A stretch of DNA of 64,000 nt. Origin: Cytospora piceicola. Lineage: Eukaryota > Ascomycota > Sordariomycetes > Diaporthales > Cytosporaceae. The position numbers were made by a program, and so were the translations under genes. How positions within the stretch are numbered: position 1 is the first letter of the stretch; each line of letters starts with the position of its first letter. Below the pieces are notes generated by a model. It had not been told where the DNA came from, made no database searches, and was given only the letters and a program-made list of their open reading frames with translations. Below, in pieces: positions 53,618-64,000 of this stretch. Where the stretch lies: assembly GCA_023375675.1 (NCBI GenBank), contig JALQBC010000040.1, positions 124,001 to 188,000 on the forward strand. Reading direction: 5' to 3'.

Positions 53618-54601
53618 TCAGAAAAGGCGAGAACAATATTTCGGAAGCAATCCACCCCGGCTTCCCTTGGCCTTGGACCTGGAGTGGCTACCCCAGCGGC
53701 GGCCAATTCTCGACGCCCTCTCTCCTCGTACAGCATCATCGCGAACCCGCTCGGCCTCCGAGCCCGGGTCGGGATTAGCCACCACCAGCGGCGAGCCGCT
53801 AGCTCTGGACGGGTCGTGAAACCCGCCTGTCTGCGGGTATGTCACAAAGCCGCCGATGACGGGGCCCTTGTCGGAAGACGGTGCTGGTGCAGCAGGTGGT
53901 GGTGGATTTGGGTTTGAGGACTCGTTTCCATCTCCCTCCAGACGCGGGCGGACCCCCAAGAAAAACAGCCTGTCCTCCAGCGTCAGCGGCGACCCCTTGC
54001 CCTTGCGGCTGGGCACGTTGGCCGATGCTACCTTCCCAGCATCGGTTTTGGGAGGAAACTTCCGGGAGAAGCTTCTTTTCACCCGATCTCTGTAGCCACC
54101 GGGGTTGACGTTGCCATTCACGATAAAGGAACGGTTGGACGGTGCCGCAAGAGGTTCAGGAGGGGTGCGCAGCTGTTTCGCGGGACCGGTGAATTCGCGG
54201 TGCTGGTTGTGGCCATTGGTGATGGGCTTGTTTGTTTTTCCCCAGAGCTCGGGATAACACTCCGGGTGGTGATCGCGACTGCAGCCCTCGATCGCACCGC
54301 TGTAGAGGGAGTCTATTGAGTCCTGGCGAGGGCGTTGATACTGCTGGTTGGTCCCCGTCATCGAAGTTGGTTGGGCAACATCCAGTAGGCCCGGCCTCAG
54401 ATTCGTTGTCGCCATTGTGCCGCCATACTCTTTTCGTCGTCGAGGAGCCTCATATGTGCCCAAGTCAGTCATTTCGTACGGGCGCTTCGGTCCACTGGTA
54501 GCATTCTGATTTCTTGAGAGCTTCTGCGTTCGCCCCGGGTACATGCAGTAAGCCTTCGGCGGCCCGGAAGGCGGAATCCTGCCAGGTTGAGTAGGATCCA
54601 T
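53618..54601 (-). CDS. Hypothetical low-complexity protein
   Basis: Single-frame ORF of 327 residues from ATG 54601 (MDPTQPGRIPPSGPPKAYCM). Unrecognised. Rich in Pro, Ser, Arg, Asn and Gly; no signal peptide, membrane span or enzyme motif. Possible short conserved elements are PLTLEDRLFFLGVRPRLEG and IGGFVTYPQTGGFHDPSRAS. Basic segments (RDRVKRSFSRKFPPK) might be nuclear signals. The C-terminus (from about residue 300) may be wrong if a 3' intron is present, since composition becomes Arg-rich. Likely a real but fast-evolving disordered protein. Confidence 0.6.
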   Translation of the reverse strand: MDPTQPGRIPPSGPPKAYCMYPGRTQKLSRNQNATSGPKRPYEMTDLGTYEAPRRRKEYGGTMATTNLRPGLLDVAQPTSMTGTNQQYQRPRQDSIDSLYSGAIEGCSRDHHPECYPELWGKTNKPITNGHNQHREFTGPAKQLRTPPEPLAAPSNRSFIVNGNVNPGGYRDRVKRSFSRKFPPKTDAGKVASANVPSRKGKGSPLTLEDRLFFLGVRPRLEGDGNESSNPNPPPPAAPAPSSDKGPVIGGFVTYPQTGGFHDPSRASGSPLVVANPDPGSEAERVRDDAVRGERASRIGRRWGSHSRSKAKGSRGGLLPKYCSRLF

Positions 54602-55699
54602 GGTTATGATTTTGGATAGAGCTGATTGAGAGATGTTTGATCGAGGTATCAAGTTTCTAAGGACAGAAAGGATCTGTGTTGGCCCTACTGCAGTGATAGA
54701 GCAGATGGATGGTAAGTGATTGATAGGCAAGAAGCAGGAGGAGAAAAGAAGCCCAAACTCTGAACAGCACTGACCGAATACTTCAAATTCAAGAGTAAAG
54801 GACCGTTGGTTGATTAGTGCCTCGAAAACGACTACACACTTGTGTATCTGAGTGACTTGGCCATGACTTTGCAGTCGACATAAGGTTGCACTAGAACGCC
54901 TTAGAGGGACGAGGATGGCCTTCTCATCGCCTGTGCACCTTGATGGAGGATGCCGGCTTGTTTAGGACGAACGCGAGCGTTGACCAGAGCCCGGCTCCAC
55001 GATGCTCGGCCTCGAAACACAAAGGCTCATTTTCTCGATCGAGACACCATTGTTATATTTGCCGGGCCCCGGGATACGCAGGGGATATCTGCATCGATGC
55101 CGTTGCGTCAACTTCCTTGGTAGTGAAGATAAGGAACCCTCATGACCGGAGGAAGCCTCCAGCGCGTCGAACAGCCATAGCTTCGGAGCGTCTGGTCATT
55201 GGTTTATCAACGAGGGACCGTGTACTTATGTACGGCCGGGCGCAGCTAAAGAGAGTGCCGGGCTTGAAGCTTGTGCAAACTTGATATAATTTCGAGGCAA
55301 AGGAGCAAAGTTGTCAGGGGTCTGAGAGATACTTATTGCCAGTCAGACTAGCGGCCTAGATCTGTGCAGAAGGGTGCGGGTTGCTGAAACCATAAACATG
55401 GTATGACCTTATGAAGCAGTGAAGTTGAAGTCGGGGAGTTCCGCTAGCGTTCGGCTCGGCGAACTGTCATTAATAGGCGGAAGTCGTCGGCCGCGGAAGT
55501 CCGGACAACGGAGTTGCCGGGAGGTACTTTACGCCCCACCAAATTTTGGAAGTTGCGCCGCGTCCTGAAGTCGCGACCGGTTCTTCGAGGGTTTGACCTC
55601 GACCTCGACCTCGACCTCGACCACTGTTCAGTGAAGGTGTTCATTCAGAATCCTGCAAATCTGCATCGACAGATCACGGAGAGGGCAATATCCGCAGCC
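54602..55699. other. Divergent intergenic region between hypothetical gene and SLD5
   Basis: 1.1 kb with no gene. It contains the hexamer repeat listed next, just upstream of SLD5. Confidence 0.55.
55595..55622. repeat. GACCTC hexamer repeat
   Basis: Four perfect GACCTC units plus GACC, ending 77 bp before the SLD5 ATG, so probably in its 5' UTR or core promoter. Confidence 0.9.
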
Positions 55700-56561
55700 A
55701 TGGATATTGACGACATCCTGCGGGAAGTCGACCCTGTCGCCGACTCAATCCCGAGCGAGACTCGCGATCTGCAGGCCTTGACGCGTGCCTGGGTTGCCGA
55801 GCGATGCGCCCCGGAACTTCTAGAGTGCGCAACACCTTCAAGGCACCCATACTGATTCTATCGGTTGAGCTGAGGCTGACATGATCCTTTTCTGTCCAAC
55901 AGGTGGCCGACCGATGGCCTCTTCGAGCGCTTCAACGACCGCATAAAGGCCCAGATCGAAAAGGTCGAGGACATGACAGGCGACATGGACCCCAGGACCA
56001 ACTTCGCCCTGATTGTAATCCAGACCGAGCTGGAGAGGTGCAAGTACATCGTGCGGAGTTACCTGCGTGCCAGGGTAGCAAAGGTGAGCTTGCGTTGCTA
56101 CTCTACATCTACCACACCCAAAGCCAGTCATCTGCTCCCAGATAGCTTCAGCTATGCGATACGAGGCTGACGTTCTCTCCTCTATTTGTGTGCAACTACA
56201 GATCGATAAACACGCCCTATACTACCTCTCTACGCCAACAATGCGAGCACGTCTCTCGGAGACAGAACTAGCATACGCGACGCGCCACCAGGCCATGCTG
56301 CACAATCATTACCTCTCCTCGTTCCTCTCGTCCTTCCCTGCCAACCTGCAGAACCTGAACGACACGGCTGGAAACATCAGCATGATCGATACGCCTGACC
56401 TGGACACCGCCGTCTTCATCCGCCTGTTGAGGGACTGTCTAGTGGAGGGCCGAGGAATTGATGAAGATGGCAGCATGAACGGAAAGAACGGGGACATCCT
56501 TATCCTAAGGTGGTCAGACGCGAAACCTCTGGTCGACGCTGCGGATGCTGAGCTGGTGTGA
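55700..56561 (+). CDS. SLD5: GINS complex subunit SLD5
   Basis: Three exons, 55700-55824, 55903-56083 and 56202-56561, give 221 residues. SLD5 with PSF1-3 forms GINS, part of the CMG replicative helicase with Cdc45 and Mcm2-7. Starts [16 protein letters not shown]; exon 1-2 splicing yields [15 protein letters not shown]; the helical A domain holds [20 protein letters not shown] and [17 protein letters not shown]; the C-terminal beta domain has [23 protein letters not shown]. The first donor is GTGCGC, a weak form, but the frame and family match are exact. Length fits the family. Confidence 0.94.
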
Positions 56562-56994
56562 AGCCTTCGAGACTTGAATGCCGAATACCGAGTCATGGAG
56601 GAGGCTCACTCTAAAGGACGGACCCGAGGATCTGCCCGAAAGCGACTCCACCCCCTGATTTGAACTTCGTGACGTACGAACAAGCTTCTTCGGATGGGCC
56701 TGCGATTGCCAACTCCAAGGGCCGCCTGATGGCGAGGGGCGGATAGCCCGGAGTTATTCGATCCTCGCTCCAAAATGCACTCCAAGATGCGGCTTCAAGA
56801 CAGCTTGATTTTGGTGATAATTGGTCGCTGTCCGGAGTTTGGCTTAATAATGTCGGACCTGGTGCTTGTCGATGACTAGCGCAAGGCACGTGCCATCTAT
56901 AAGAGTTCGATCCCTATTTCAAGGCCAAGGTCAAAGGGAAACAGGCCTCTCGCTTCGATCAACCTAGCTACAACACTACGACACATATCTCAGA
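56562..56994. other. Intergenic upstream of the SDR gene
   Basis: 433 bp; no gene seen. Confidence 0.55.
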
Positions 56995-57756
56995 ATGACC
57001 GCCGACTCAAAGACCCTTGTGCTTGTCACCGGTGCCAACTCAGGCATCGGCTTCGAGATCGCGAAGAAGCTCGCAACCGATCACAAAGACTACCATGTCA
57101 TCATGGCCGGACGAAGGAAAGAGGCAGTCGAGGAAGCAGCTAGCAAGCTACAAGTCGAGGGCCTCTCCGTCGAGCCCCTCGTCCTCGACGTCACCTCTGA
57201 CGAGTCCATCGCCGAGGCGGCCAAGGTAGTCAGCGCCAAGCACGGGCACCTAGACGTGCTCATCAACAACGCCGGCATCGCCTACATACCTCCCCCTGCC
57301 GACGGCGAGAAGCCCCTTACGGCCCGCCAGCAGTTCCTCCTCGTCCTCGACACCAACGTGGCGGGCGTGCAGGCCGTGACGGACGCCTTCATCCCGCTGC
57401 TCGAGAAGTCCGACAAGACCAAGCGCGTCGTCTTCATCAGCTCCGGCCTGGCCAGCGTGGCCCACAAGGGCGACCCGAGCCTCGAGTACCCCGGCCGCAA
57501 GTCGCAGTTCTGGCACTACGCGCCGTCCAAGGCGGCGCTCAACATGCTGGCGCTGCACTACGTCGTGGAGTACGAGGGCCGGGACGACTGGAAGCTGAAC
57601 ATGTGCTGCCCTGGGTACTGCGCGACGAAGCTGAATGAATATAACGGGGTCGAACACCCAGAGAAAGGTGCGATCACTCCGTGCCGGTTGGCGACGCTGG
57701 GGCCGGACGGGGAGACGGGCACGTACAGTGATAGCAATGGGGTTATCCCATGGTAG
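56995..57756 (+). CDS. Short-chain dehydrogenase/reductase, carbonyl-reductase-like
   Basis: Single exon, 253 residues. Classical SDR: Rossmann motif TGANSGIG (about residues 13-20), an AGRRKEAVEEA segment after strand 2 where Arg-Arg suggests NADPH preference, DVTSDES, NNAG, FISSG with the catalytic Ser, and YAPSKAALN with catalytic Tyr and Lys. The C-terminal PGYCATKLNEYNG is like that of plant and fungal carbonyl reductases. Substrate cannot be told. Not obviously clustered with biosynthetic genes. Confidence 0.88.
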   Translation: MTADSKTLVLVTGANSGIGFEIAKKLATDHKDYHVIMAGRRKEAVEEAASKLQVEGLSVEPLVLDVTSDESIAEAAKVVSAKHGHLDVLINNAGIAYIPPPADGEKPLTARQQFLLVLDTNVAGVQAVTDAFIPLLEKSDKTKRVVFISSGLASVAHKGDPSLEYPGRKSQFWHYAPSKAALNMLALHYVVEYEGRDDWKLNMCCPGYCATKLNEYNGVEHPEKGAITPCRLATLGPDGETGTYSDSNGVIPW

Positions 57757-59688
57757 ATCGTGAGGATCCTGCGTGTGGGGGCTCACATATTGTGGGGGAG
57801 AGAAGTGAGACTGGTCTTGGGCGGGTGTGCAGCACTCGAAATACCTGGATGGTCCCACCTCCAAGAGGTCTAACTGTATATATATATACGTTTATAGCGC
57901 AAGAGACATAGACATAAAGACTAGCAAGTATCCACATTCTGGCTCACTCGCTATGATATTTGACCCGTGTCTCCTGGCCCCTTTGCTGGGATGCTTATGT
58001 TGCTCCTCAGAGCCACCTTGCCCGACGGAAGACCACGTTGTTCTGGATGGTGTGAGACTGCGGTAGACCGTATTGTACGATGTCAGGTAGGCATGCCACC
58101 TGGAACCCTCTCCTCAACCAAAGGGTTGATGTATCCATGTTCACCAGCCTTTTGGAGATACGGAGTTCTACACACGTGACACCAAGGGGGAATATCATTT
58201 CGGTTGTTGGTCCATTGCAGGAGCAGACATCCAATCGTGCAGAAGTATTGAATCCGGGGTTGCAAGGATCCCGGCCCGTACATACCTAGTAACATCTGGC
58301 TGAAGCCACCAGATGCTAGCATACCCTTCAAATTTCTTCGACGGGACAGTCCCAATCATATAACTGAGTAGGGAAGCCAAATACATGCAGATGATGATCA
58401 TGACATGGGGGCGTTCTTGGGCGGAACCGGGGGATATACCTACTAGGTACCTAGGTACCTAGGTCCTTAAGTACCTAGGTAAGTACATGAGGGGGACTTG
58501 AACACAAGCACTGTGGTCCGATAATAAGATGCTTGAAGGCCGGAACATTCACTGCAGCCTCGGTCACACAGAATGTGTGCCTGTGATACTTCCGGTCCCT
58601 ACTCCAATCTCGGGGTCATCGTTCTTGTTCCCATCCGCGTCCACGTCCACAGTCGTCCTTGGAATAAATTTATAACAATGAATTGATAAACAGAAGGAGT
58701 AGGACTGGGTCAGAATTATATCTGTTTTGTACAAAGGCAAGCTACTCAATATGCAGCAATGCCTAGTAAACAAATCACAAATACCGTGGTTCAGGTTGAC
58801 AAGAAATAGGAGTCCCACTTTATGTATCATGTATGTAACATTGGACTACCCCAAGTATCAACCCTAAAATACTTAATTTAAAGGGGCTGATGGCAGGAAC
58901 CGCACAGGAAGATCCTCCCCATCCTTGGCCAAACCAGAAAGGTCCACGAAGGAAGGAGGGGGTCCGAGGGGGAAAAAGCGATCCGATGTGGTTTTGCGTG
59001 GCAAGGAGATGTCAAGAGCTGAGCCTAGCCGGCCTCAGAAGCTGCTGTCCAGGCTGTCCAAGCATCCCTCAGCTGGCTGGTTGGGTAACACGGGGGAAGA
59101 GGCGTCGCGAAGCGACGGACACGAGAAGCAACACATCGGGCCTGATTGGCGAATCCCACAACGTCCAAGGCCGTATCGGGTATCCTTCCCCAACTCTACA
59201 CGAAATTAGTCCACAACTTTTGCCCATGCATTGATCCGAACTGACGACGCCTCCGACTCCGCCATGGAACATGGCCAGACTGTTCTTGATCCTGGGCTGC
59301 CTGCTGGGCACACGCATTGACATGACCTGGCAAAAGAAAGGTGGGTGGATATCTTCATTGGAAGGGACTGGGACTAGGGGCTGAGGCTGGCTACATGTTT
59401 ATATGTACAATCCCAGGTAATTGTCCTGCTGACCTCCCAGTTCCGTGTTTTTGCGGACCCCCCTGGCCTTGCCAGGGGCGCCGGGCAACTTAAATAAAAT
59501 GTGCCCTCTCCCCATGGGCACGTATTTGTATCTGCTGACCTTGTTCTCGCGTCTCTTCTTGCTTCCGTGAACTTACCTGACCGTCGATACTTGTGTGCTG
59601 GATTCATCTACACTCGCTTAAGCATTGCCATACACTGTCATATTCTTCAACCTTCCTTCAGAGGCTTCATACCTTGTATACATCCAAG
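57757..59688. other. Intergenic with CCTAGG palindrome array
   Basis: 1.9 kb without a gene. An (AT)n tract lies near 57875-57888. The clustered palindromes at 58440-58485 are listed separately. Confidence 0.5.
58440..58485. repeat. Clustered CCTAGGTA palindromes
   Basis: Three consecutive overlapping units, then CTTAAG and a fourth unit, forming a perfect palindrome-rich stretch capable of hairpins. The same motif recurs singly in many other gaps of the window. Confidence 0.85.
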
Positions 59689-60418
59689 ATGCATTTCACT
59701 AGCTTCCTCGTCGCCGGCGCCTTCGCCGTTCTGGTCAGCGCCCAGTCAGCCTCCATCGTCTCCTCGTCCGTCTCCTCAGTTGCTTCCGTCTCCTCAGCTG
59801 CTTCCGTCACCCCAGTCGCTTCTGTCACCACCACGGACGCTGCCCAGGCCTCGGAGGCTGCCTGCCTGAAGGCCTGCTCCTCGGGTGACGTCGATTGCCA
59901 GGCGAAGTGCATTGCTGTAAGTCCCCAGTGACCACCTCCAGGTGGACGCCCGACGTGAAATCCCCAGGGGTCCGCCGGGCATAGAACCAGACAGGAAAAG
60001 AGAGATAGAGAATCAGCTGCTGACATTTGGCCCTCGCCAGGTCCCCTCTCCCGACGCCGCTGCGGCAAACGCGACCACCGAATGTGTCGCTTCCTGTAAC
60101 CAGGGAAATGGCACGGCCTCTGAGAACCAGGAGTACGCCGACTGCGTTCAGAACTGCATCAACAACAACTACTTCACCTCCACCGGCACTCCTGCCCAGT
60201 CGACCGACGCTTCTGGCTCCACCGCGACCGGCTCCGCCGCAACTGCCACCGGTACCTCTGATTCATCAGATGCCTCGGGCACTTCTGGCTCCTCGACCGC
60301 GTCCGGCACTAGCTCTTTAGCGTCTGCGTCGTCTTCCTCTTCGGCTGACGGTAACCTCAAGGTCGGCATGGCGGGCGTGACCCTGTTTGGTCTGATAGCT
60401 GCTGTTTTTGCTTTGTAA
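59689..60418 (+). CDS. GPI-anchored Ser/Ala-rich cell-surface protein
   Basis: Two exons, 59689-59916 and 60041-60418 (phase 0), give 201 residues. Signal peptide MHFTSFLVAGAFAVLVSA; then a Ser/Val/Ala-rich stalk; a Cys module (AACLKACSSGDVDCQAKCIA, then CVASCNQGNGT and YADCVQNCI); a long Ser/Thr/Gly-rich region likely O-mannosylated; and a hydrophobic tail GMAGVTLFGLIAAVFAL preceded by small residues, as for GPI attachment. Eight Cys resemble but do not match the CFEM pattern. Probably a cell-wall or membrane-surface protein of unknown function. Confidence 0.85.
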
Positions 60419-60732
60419 GGATCGGCCATCAACGTATGTGCTAGCATGCCTCTGCGTGCAAGCCGACAGTGTCTGTTTGTCAAAACAAATCATTTTTGGA
60501 TATGAAATTAATAGTAATGCATGTGACACGGTCTGGATGAAGGATTTCATGTTTAGATGAATGGTCATCTGGCTGGGAAGGATATATGGTAATTAGGCAG
60601 TGGGACCAGGGAACAAATACCCATATACTTTTTGCAGCTGTTTTGTCAACGTCTCAGCCATCGTGTCTTTCATGTCGTTAAGTCGTTATATCTCTTTCTA
60701 TGTGAGGAAAGCCGCCTCCATCTTCTGCCAGT
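60419..60732. other. Short convergent intergenic region
   Basis: 314 bp, 3' UTRs of two genes; nothing else seen. Confidence 0.6.
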
Positions 60733-61735
60733 TTACTGGCCCTTCAGGGAGTTCTTAGGCAATGTTGGCTCAATGTCCGAGACCCACGGTATTCCCAACT
60801 TCTTCATCTCAACGGCGATTTGGAAGAGGTAGTCAAGACTGTGGCATAAGTTAGCGTCAAGGTCTATATCGCAAGGTGATTTCAGGGCATGCGCAAGAGA
60901 GGCGGCTGTCGTTCCCTCGCTGAGCTCAGCCCTACGCCCCCAGACAACGGGTAGCACATACCTCTCACACTGCCCCTTAGCCTGCTCAATAGTGTTGCCC
61001 CACACATATACACCATGTCTCCTCACCAACACGGCATACGCATCGGGGTACCGCTCCATAGCCTCCTCCATGAACTCGGTCAGGTCCTCCTCGTGGGCCG
61101 TGTTCTCGATGACGGGTATGCGCAGAGTGTCATGGTACCCCAGGTTGCCGACCTCGGCGTGGGGGTAGCCCCTGGCGAAGCCCTTGATCTGCTCGATGTT
61201 GTTGATCCGGAACTCCTTGTCGTACCCCTTGCCCTGCTGCTCGAGGATGAGGGTCACCAGGACGGCCCAGGGGGAGTGCGTGTGGATGCAGCACCTCGCG
61301 CCCCGGCGCGTGAAGGCCGAGAGGAAGAGGGGGGTGCACTGGGAGGGCTTGTACTGGGCGGGCGAGCGCACGTAGACGCGGGAGGAGGGCTTGATGGCGC
61401 CGTCCTCGGCGGTGGCCTTGTGGTTCTCGAGGGTCTGGGGGAGGGAGAGGACGTAGAGGTCGGATGGCTTCATGAGCTCTTTCTGGACGCCCGAGGGGGC
61501 TATGTAGACGAGGTCACTGACAGTGGCATTAGCAGCGTTGGGAAGGAGGAGGGGGCGTGCATGGGGGCGGGCTGGACTGTGTTTACTCGTTGCGGATGGA
61601 GCATCCTCCTCCCGTGCCGGTCACCCAGCCTAGAGTCCAGAACTTGGCGCATAGGGAGGGGATGAGGTTTGCCGGGTGTTTCTCATCCTCAGACTGGACC
61701 AGGTGGTCGTTGTTGGTGCTGCTTATGTCGCCCAT
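60733..61735 (-). CDS. MDE1: Methylthioribulose-1-phosphate dehydratase
   Basis: Three exons, 61735-61587, 61516-60962 and 60838-60733, give 269 residues. MDE1 is a zinc-dependent class II aldolase-like enzyme of the cytosolic methionine salvage pathway; it dehydrates 5-methylthioribulose-1-phosphate. Visible: [20 protein letters not shown] and GTGGGCSIR at the N-terminus, [20 protein letters not shown] after intron 1, zinc ligands in [24 protein letters not shown], and RRHGVYVWG. The second intron must be removed: read through, it inserts about 41 foreign residues between QCE and [16 protein letters not shown]. Confidence 0.94.
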
Positions 61736-63105
61736 GGTGGGGAGTTTGGGCCGGGGCGTGCCTGGATAGTCTGTTGGCGGGGCAGATTGTATGTAGGTGG
61801 CTCCCGCACGTTAAAAGTGCCTAGGGAGGTGGATATGTAATACGCAGACAGGGAGTCTGTATCACGGACTGTCTCCTCACAAGATGAAACGGCTCGTCAA
61901 GGCATGAGGTTTGACCAATATTTGGGAAGTGCCCCCTCTTAAAATTGGAAGAGCGAATAAGTTGCTTGCTGGGCTTCGGAGCCGTAGCCGGCACGCCAAA
62001 GCTAGCGTATGCATAATCGGCAGGGCCCAACCTTGCACGTGGCTTATCTAGCTCTTACGTGACGTCCATACTGTGTTTTGTAGATATCAGGTCCATTCAT
62101 TACTGATGTTTGGATGCTTATCTGTCTTTTTCTGCTGGCACCTTCTGGTTTGAATGAATACGAATTACTATCAAGGTCACTTGGCCGCCTACCGAGGTAG
62201 CTACCTGATATCTTTCGCAGGATGTAATGACAACCTTGACCCTAGAATAGTATCAATAGAAAATACCTACGTATCTAGGTATATATATCGAGAGAGAGTA
62301 TGAACAGCAACCAAATTCACCTTCAAGTACCCAGGTAGTTCCAGCTACTGTGTAGAAGCATCACAGCTGGCAACAATGAGGAATACAGTGCAGTATTCTC
62401 ATTCTGTTTTCTGTCTGTTTTTGGACTACGAACCCGTTCGCTAAATCTATTCACAGTCATCGGTATTACCGTATCATGGAGTGGGCGTAAATTAGGAAGG
62501 GGCTTACTGCATGCGTATCACAGTAGTACCAGTATTACGCAGTCAGGCAGTAGACTATGTACTTAGTAGTACTTTCACCATCTCTTGCCTGTCGAACTTT
62601 CCAAATGATTCTCTCGTCGTGGGTCTCGGGTGTCTATTATAGTCCCGGCTGATTAAGTGAAGGAGAGCGCAAGAGGACCCCGATCCCCGCATTGGGTGTT
62701 GCAAGGGCCACCGGAGCATCTGTGCCCATTGAGGTGTGGCGCCTCGGGAAAGACCAAGGACCCCCTGTCACCTGCCCATGTGGGCCGATTGAGTTAAGTT
62801 TTGGAGCAGTCGAAGCTCGGAGCTCCAACGTGTCCTTTTTACTACCAGCAGGGCACCTTCGCGCCAAAGATAAATCCACTACTTCTCCGTCCACACCAGA
62901 TACAAGACCTTCAACTGCCCAGATCTTCCTACTCTATCTTCGGGCTCTGGCAGCAGTATTCCTTATTCCTTCTTTGAGAATACCGTCCCTCTTCATCTGT
63001 CTCCATTGACAGCATCTCCATACATAACTTCCAAGAGTAGCTTCCTACTCTGATCACCTGTTGATCACAGCTTGATATACCCAGTCAGCTGCTACCACAA
63101 ACACC
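61736..63105. promoter_or_regulatory. Divergent region upstream of MDE1 and calnexin
   Basis: 1.4 kb with no gene. A CRE-like TGACGT is near 62058. CAACGTGTCCT at 62826-62836 differs at one position from the Aspergillus HacA UPRE consensus CAN(G/A)NTG(T/G)CCT and lies 270 bp before the calnexin ATG. Confidence 0.45.
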
Positions 63106-64000
63106 ATGAGGTTTACACCCTTCATTGCCTGGGCCGTCCTGGCTTACGGCGCTGTCGCCGACGATGCCCAGAAGGTCCTCAGTGAAGAGAGCTCCAGCTC
63201 TGTTGCTGAGTCCGCCACCGCGTCTGTCGATGCTTCCCTGCCCACATTCACTGTAAGCTTTCAACCCCGCCTTTTTCCCACGCAGAAACCATGTTCAGGA
63301 TGGACATTCCTACATACGCCCCAATACCTTCGTTCCAGCATAAGTGGACAGGTCAACTCGTCGACCAGAAAGCTGACTATAATGCGGTTGCTAGCCTACC
63401 ACACTTAAGGCGCCTTTCCTTGAGCAGTTCACCGACGACTGGGAGTTGCGATGGAAGCCTTCCCACGCCAAGAAGGACCTGCAAGGCAAGGAGGATGAGG
63501 AATGGGCCTACGTCGGCGAGTGGTCCGTCGAGGAGCCTACTGTTTTCAAGGGCATTGAGGGCGACAAGGGTCTTGTCGTCAAGAACAAGGCTGCCCACCA
63601 CGCCATCTCCGCCAAGTTCCCCGAGGTCATTGACAACAAGGACAACACCCTTGTCGTTCAGTACGAGGTCAAGCTCCAGAGTACGTATCACCCAATTCTT
63701 CTCGACAGTTGAATGAACTTCCACTGACTTCGATGCGCTCCAGATGGTCTCGAGTGCGGTGGTGCTTACATGAAGCTGCTCCGCGAGAACAAGGCCCTCC
63801 ACCAGGACGAGTTCGCCAACACCACCCCTTACGTTATCATGTTCGGCCCTGATAAGTGCGGCCACACCAACAAGGTCCACTTCATCTTCAACCACAAGAA
63901 CCCCAAGACCGGCGAGTACGAGGAGAAGCACCTGAAGTCTCCCCAGGCCGCCCGTATTCTGAAGACCACTGAGCTGTACACGCTCATCGTTCACCCCAAC
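63106..64000 (+). CDS. Calnexin (5' part, cut by the window edge)
   Basis: Exons 63106-63252, 63395-63680 and 63744 to beyond 64000. Calnexin is an ER membrane lectin chaperone for monoglucosylated glycoproteins. Signal peptide [18 protein letters not shown], a short acidic/Ser segment, then [20 protein letters not shown] after intron 1 and [16 protein letters not shown] across intron 2. The calreticulin-family lectin motifs [11 protein letters not shown] and [10 protein letters not shown] are intact. The P-domain, membrane span and tail lie outside. Splice phases agree. Confidence 0.95.

Overview
The window is nuclear DNA of a filamentous ascomycete (Pezizomycotina, most likely a Sordariomycete). 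The evidence is short introns of about 50-120 bp with GT...AG ends and CTAAC/CTGAC-like branch sites, a Zn2Cys6 regulator, a NACHT-WD40 protein, an A-T-R-R NRPS-like enzyme, GPI-anchored Ser/Ala-rich proteins and an intron-containing tRNA-Glu. I rebuilt exon structures by reading splice sites and requiring frame continuity and agreement with family sequence. No transcript data were available.

1-24 kb is mostly conserved housekeeping: UBR1 N-end-rule ligase (-), QCR9 of complex III (-), PYM/WIBG exon-junction recycling factor (+), TIM44 (-), mitochondrial uS11m (+), a BCS1-type AAA protein (+), a microbial-type poly(ADP-ribose) glycohydrolase-like protein (+), and a 1290-residue A-T-R1-R2 enzyme matching fungal glycine betaine reductase (+). 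A tRNA-Glu(CTC) follows (-), then a Zn2Cys6 transcription factor (-).

28-42 kb looks like an accessory block: AT-rich spacers, homopolymer runs, a small Gly/Lys-rich ORF, a decayed kinase-like gene, an intact NACHT-WD40 (NLR-type) gene with near-identical WD repeats, an unidentified coding remnant, a frameshifted APH-family phosphotransferase pseudogene and a Cys-rich secreted protein. I found no transposase, integrase or reverse transcriptase.

42-64 kb returns to core genes: CCT4 (-) and RPT1 (+) sharing a divergent promoter, a Cys-rich putative zinc-binding protein (-), SF3B6/p14 (+), a STIMATE-family membrane protein (+), a low-complexity hypothetical (-), GINS subunit SLD5 (+), an SDR (+), a GPI-anchored protein (+), methylthioribulose-1-phosphate dehydratase MDE1 (-), and the 5' part of calnexin (+) cut by the right edge.

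The most interesting signals are two possible stop-codon readthrough extensions. UBR1 ends in TGA CTA G, the known high-readthrough context. It is followed in frame by at least 126 open, very acidic codons running off the left edge. SF3B6 ends in TGA CAA and is followed in frame by 82 open codons containing a GSPRSGSPR-type repeat that suits a splicing factor. Also notable are two genes (QCR9, RPT1) whose first coding exon is only the ATG, and a recurrent TACCTAGGTA palindrome confined to intergenic DNA.
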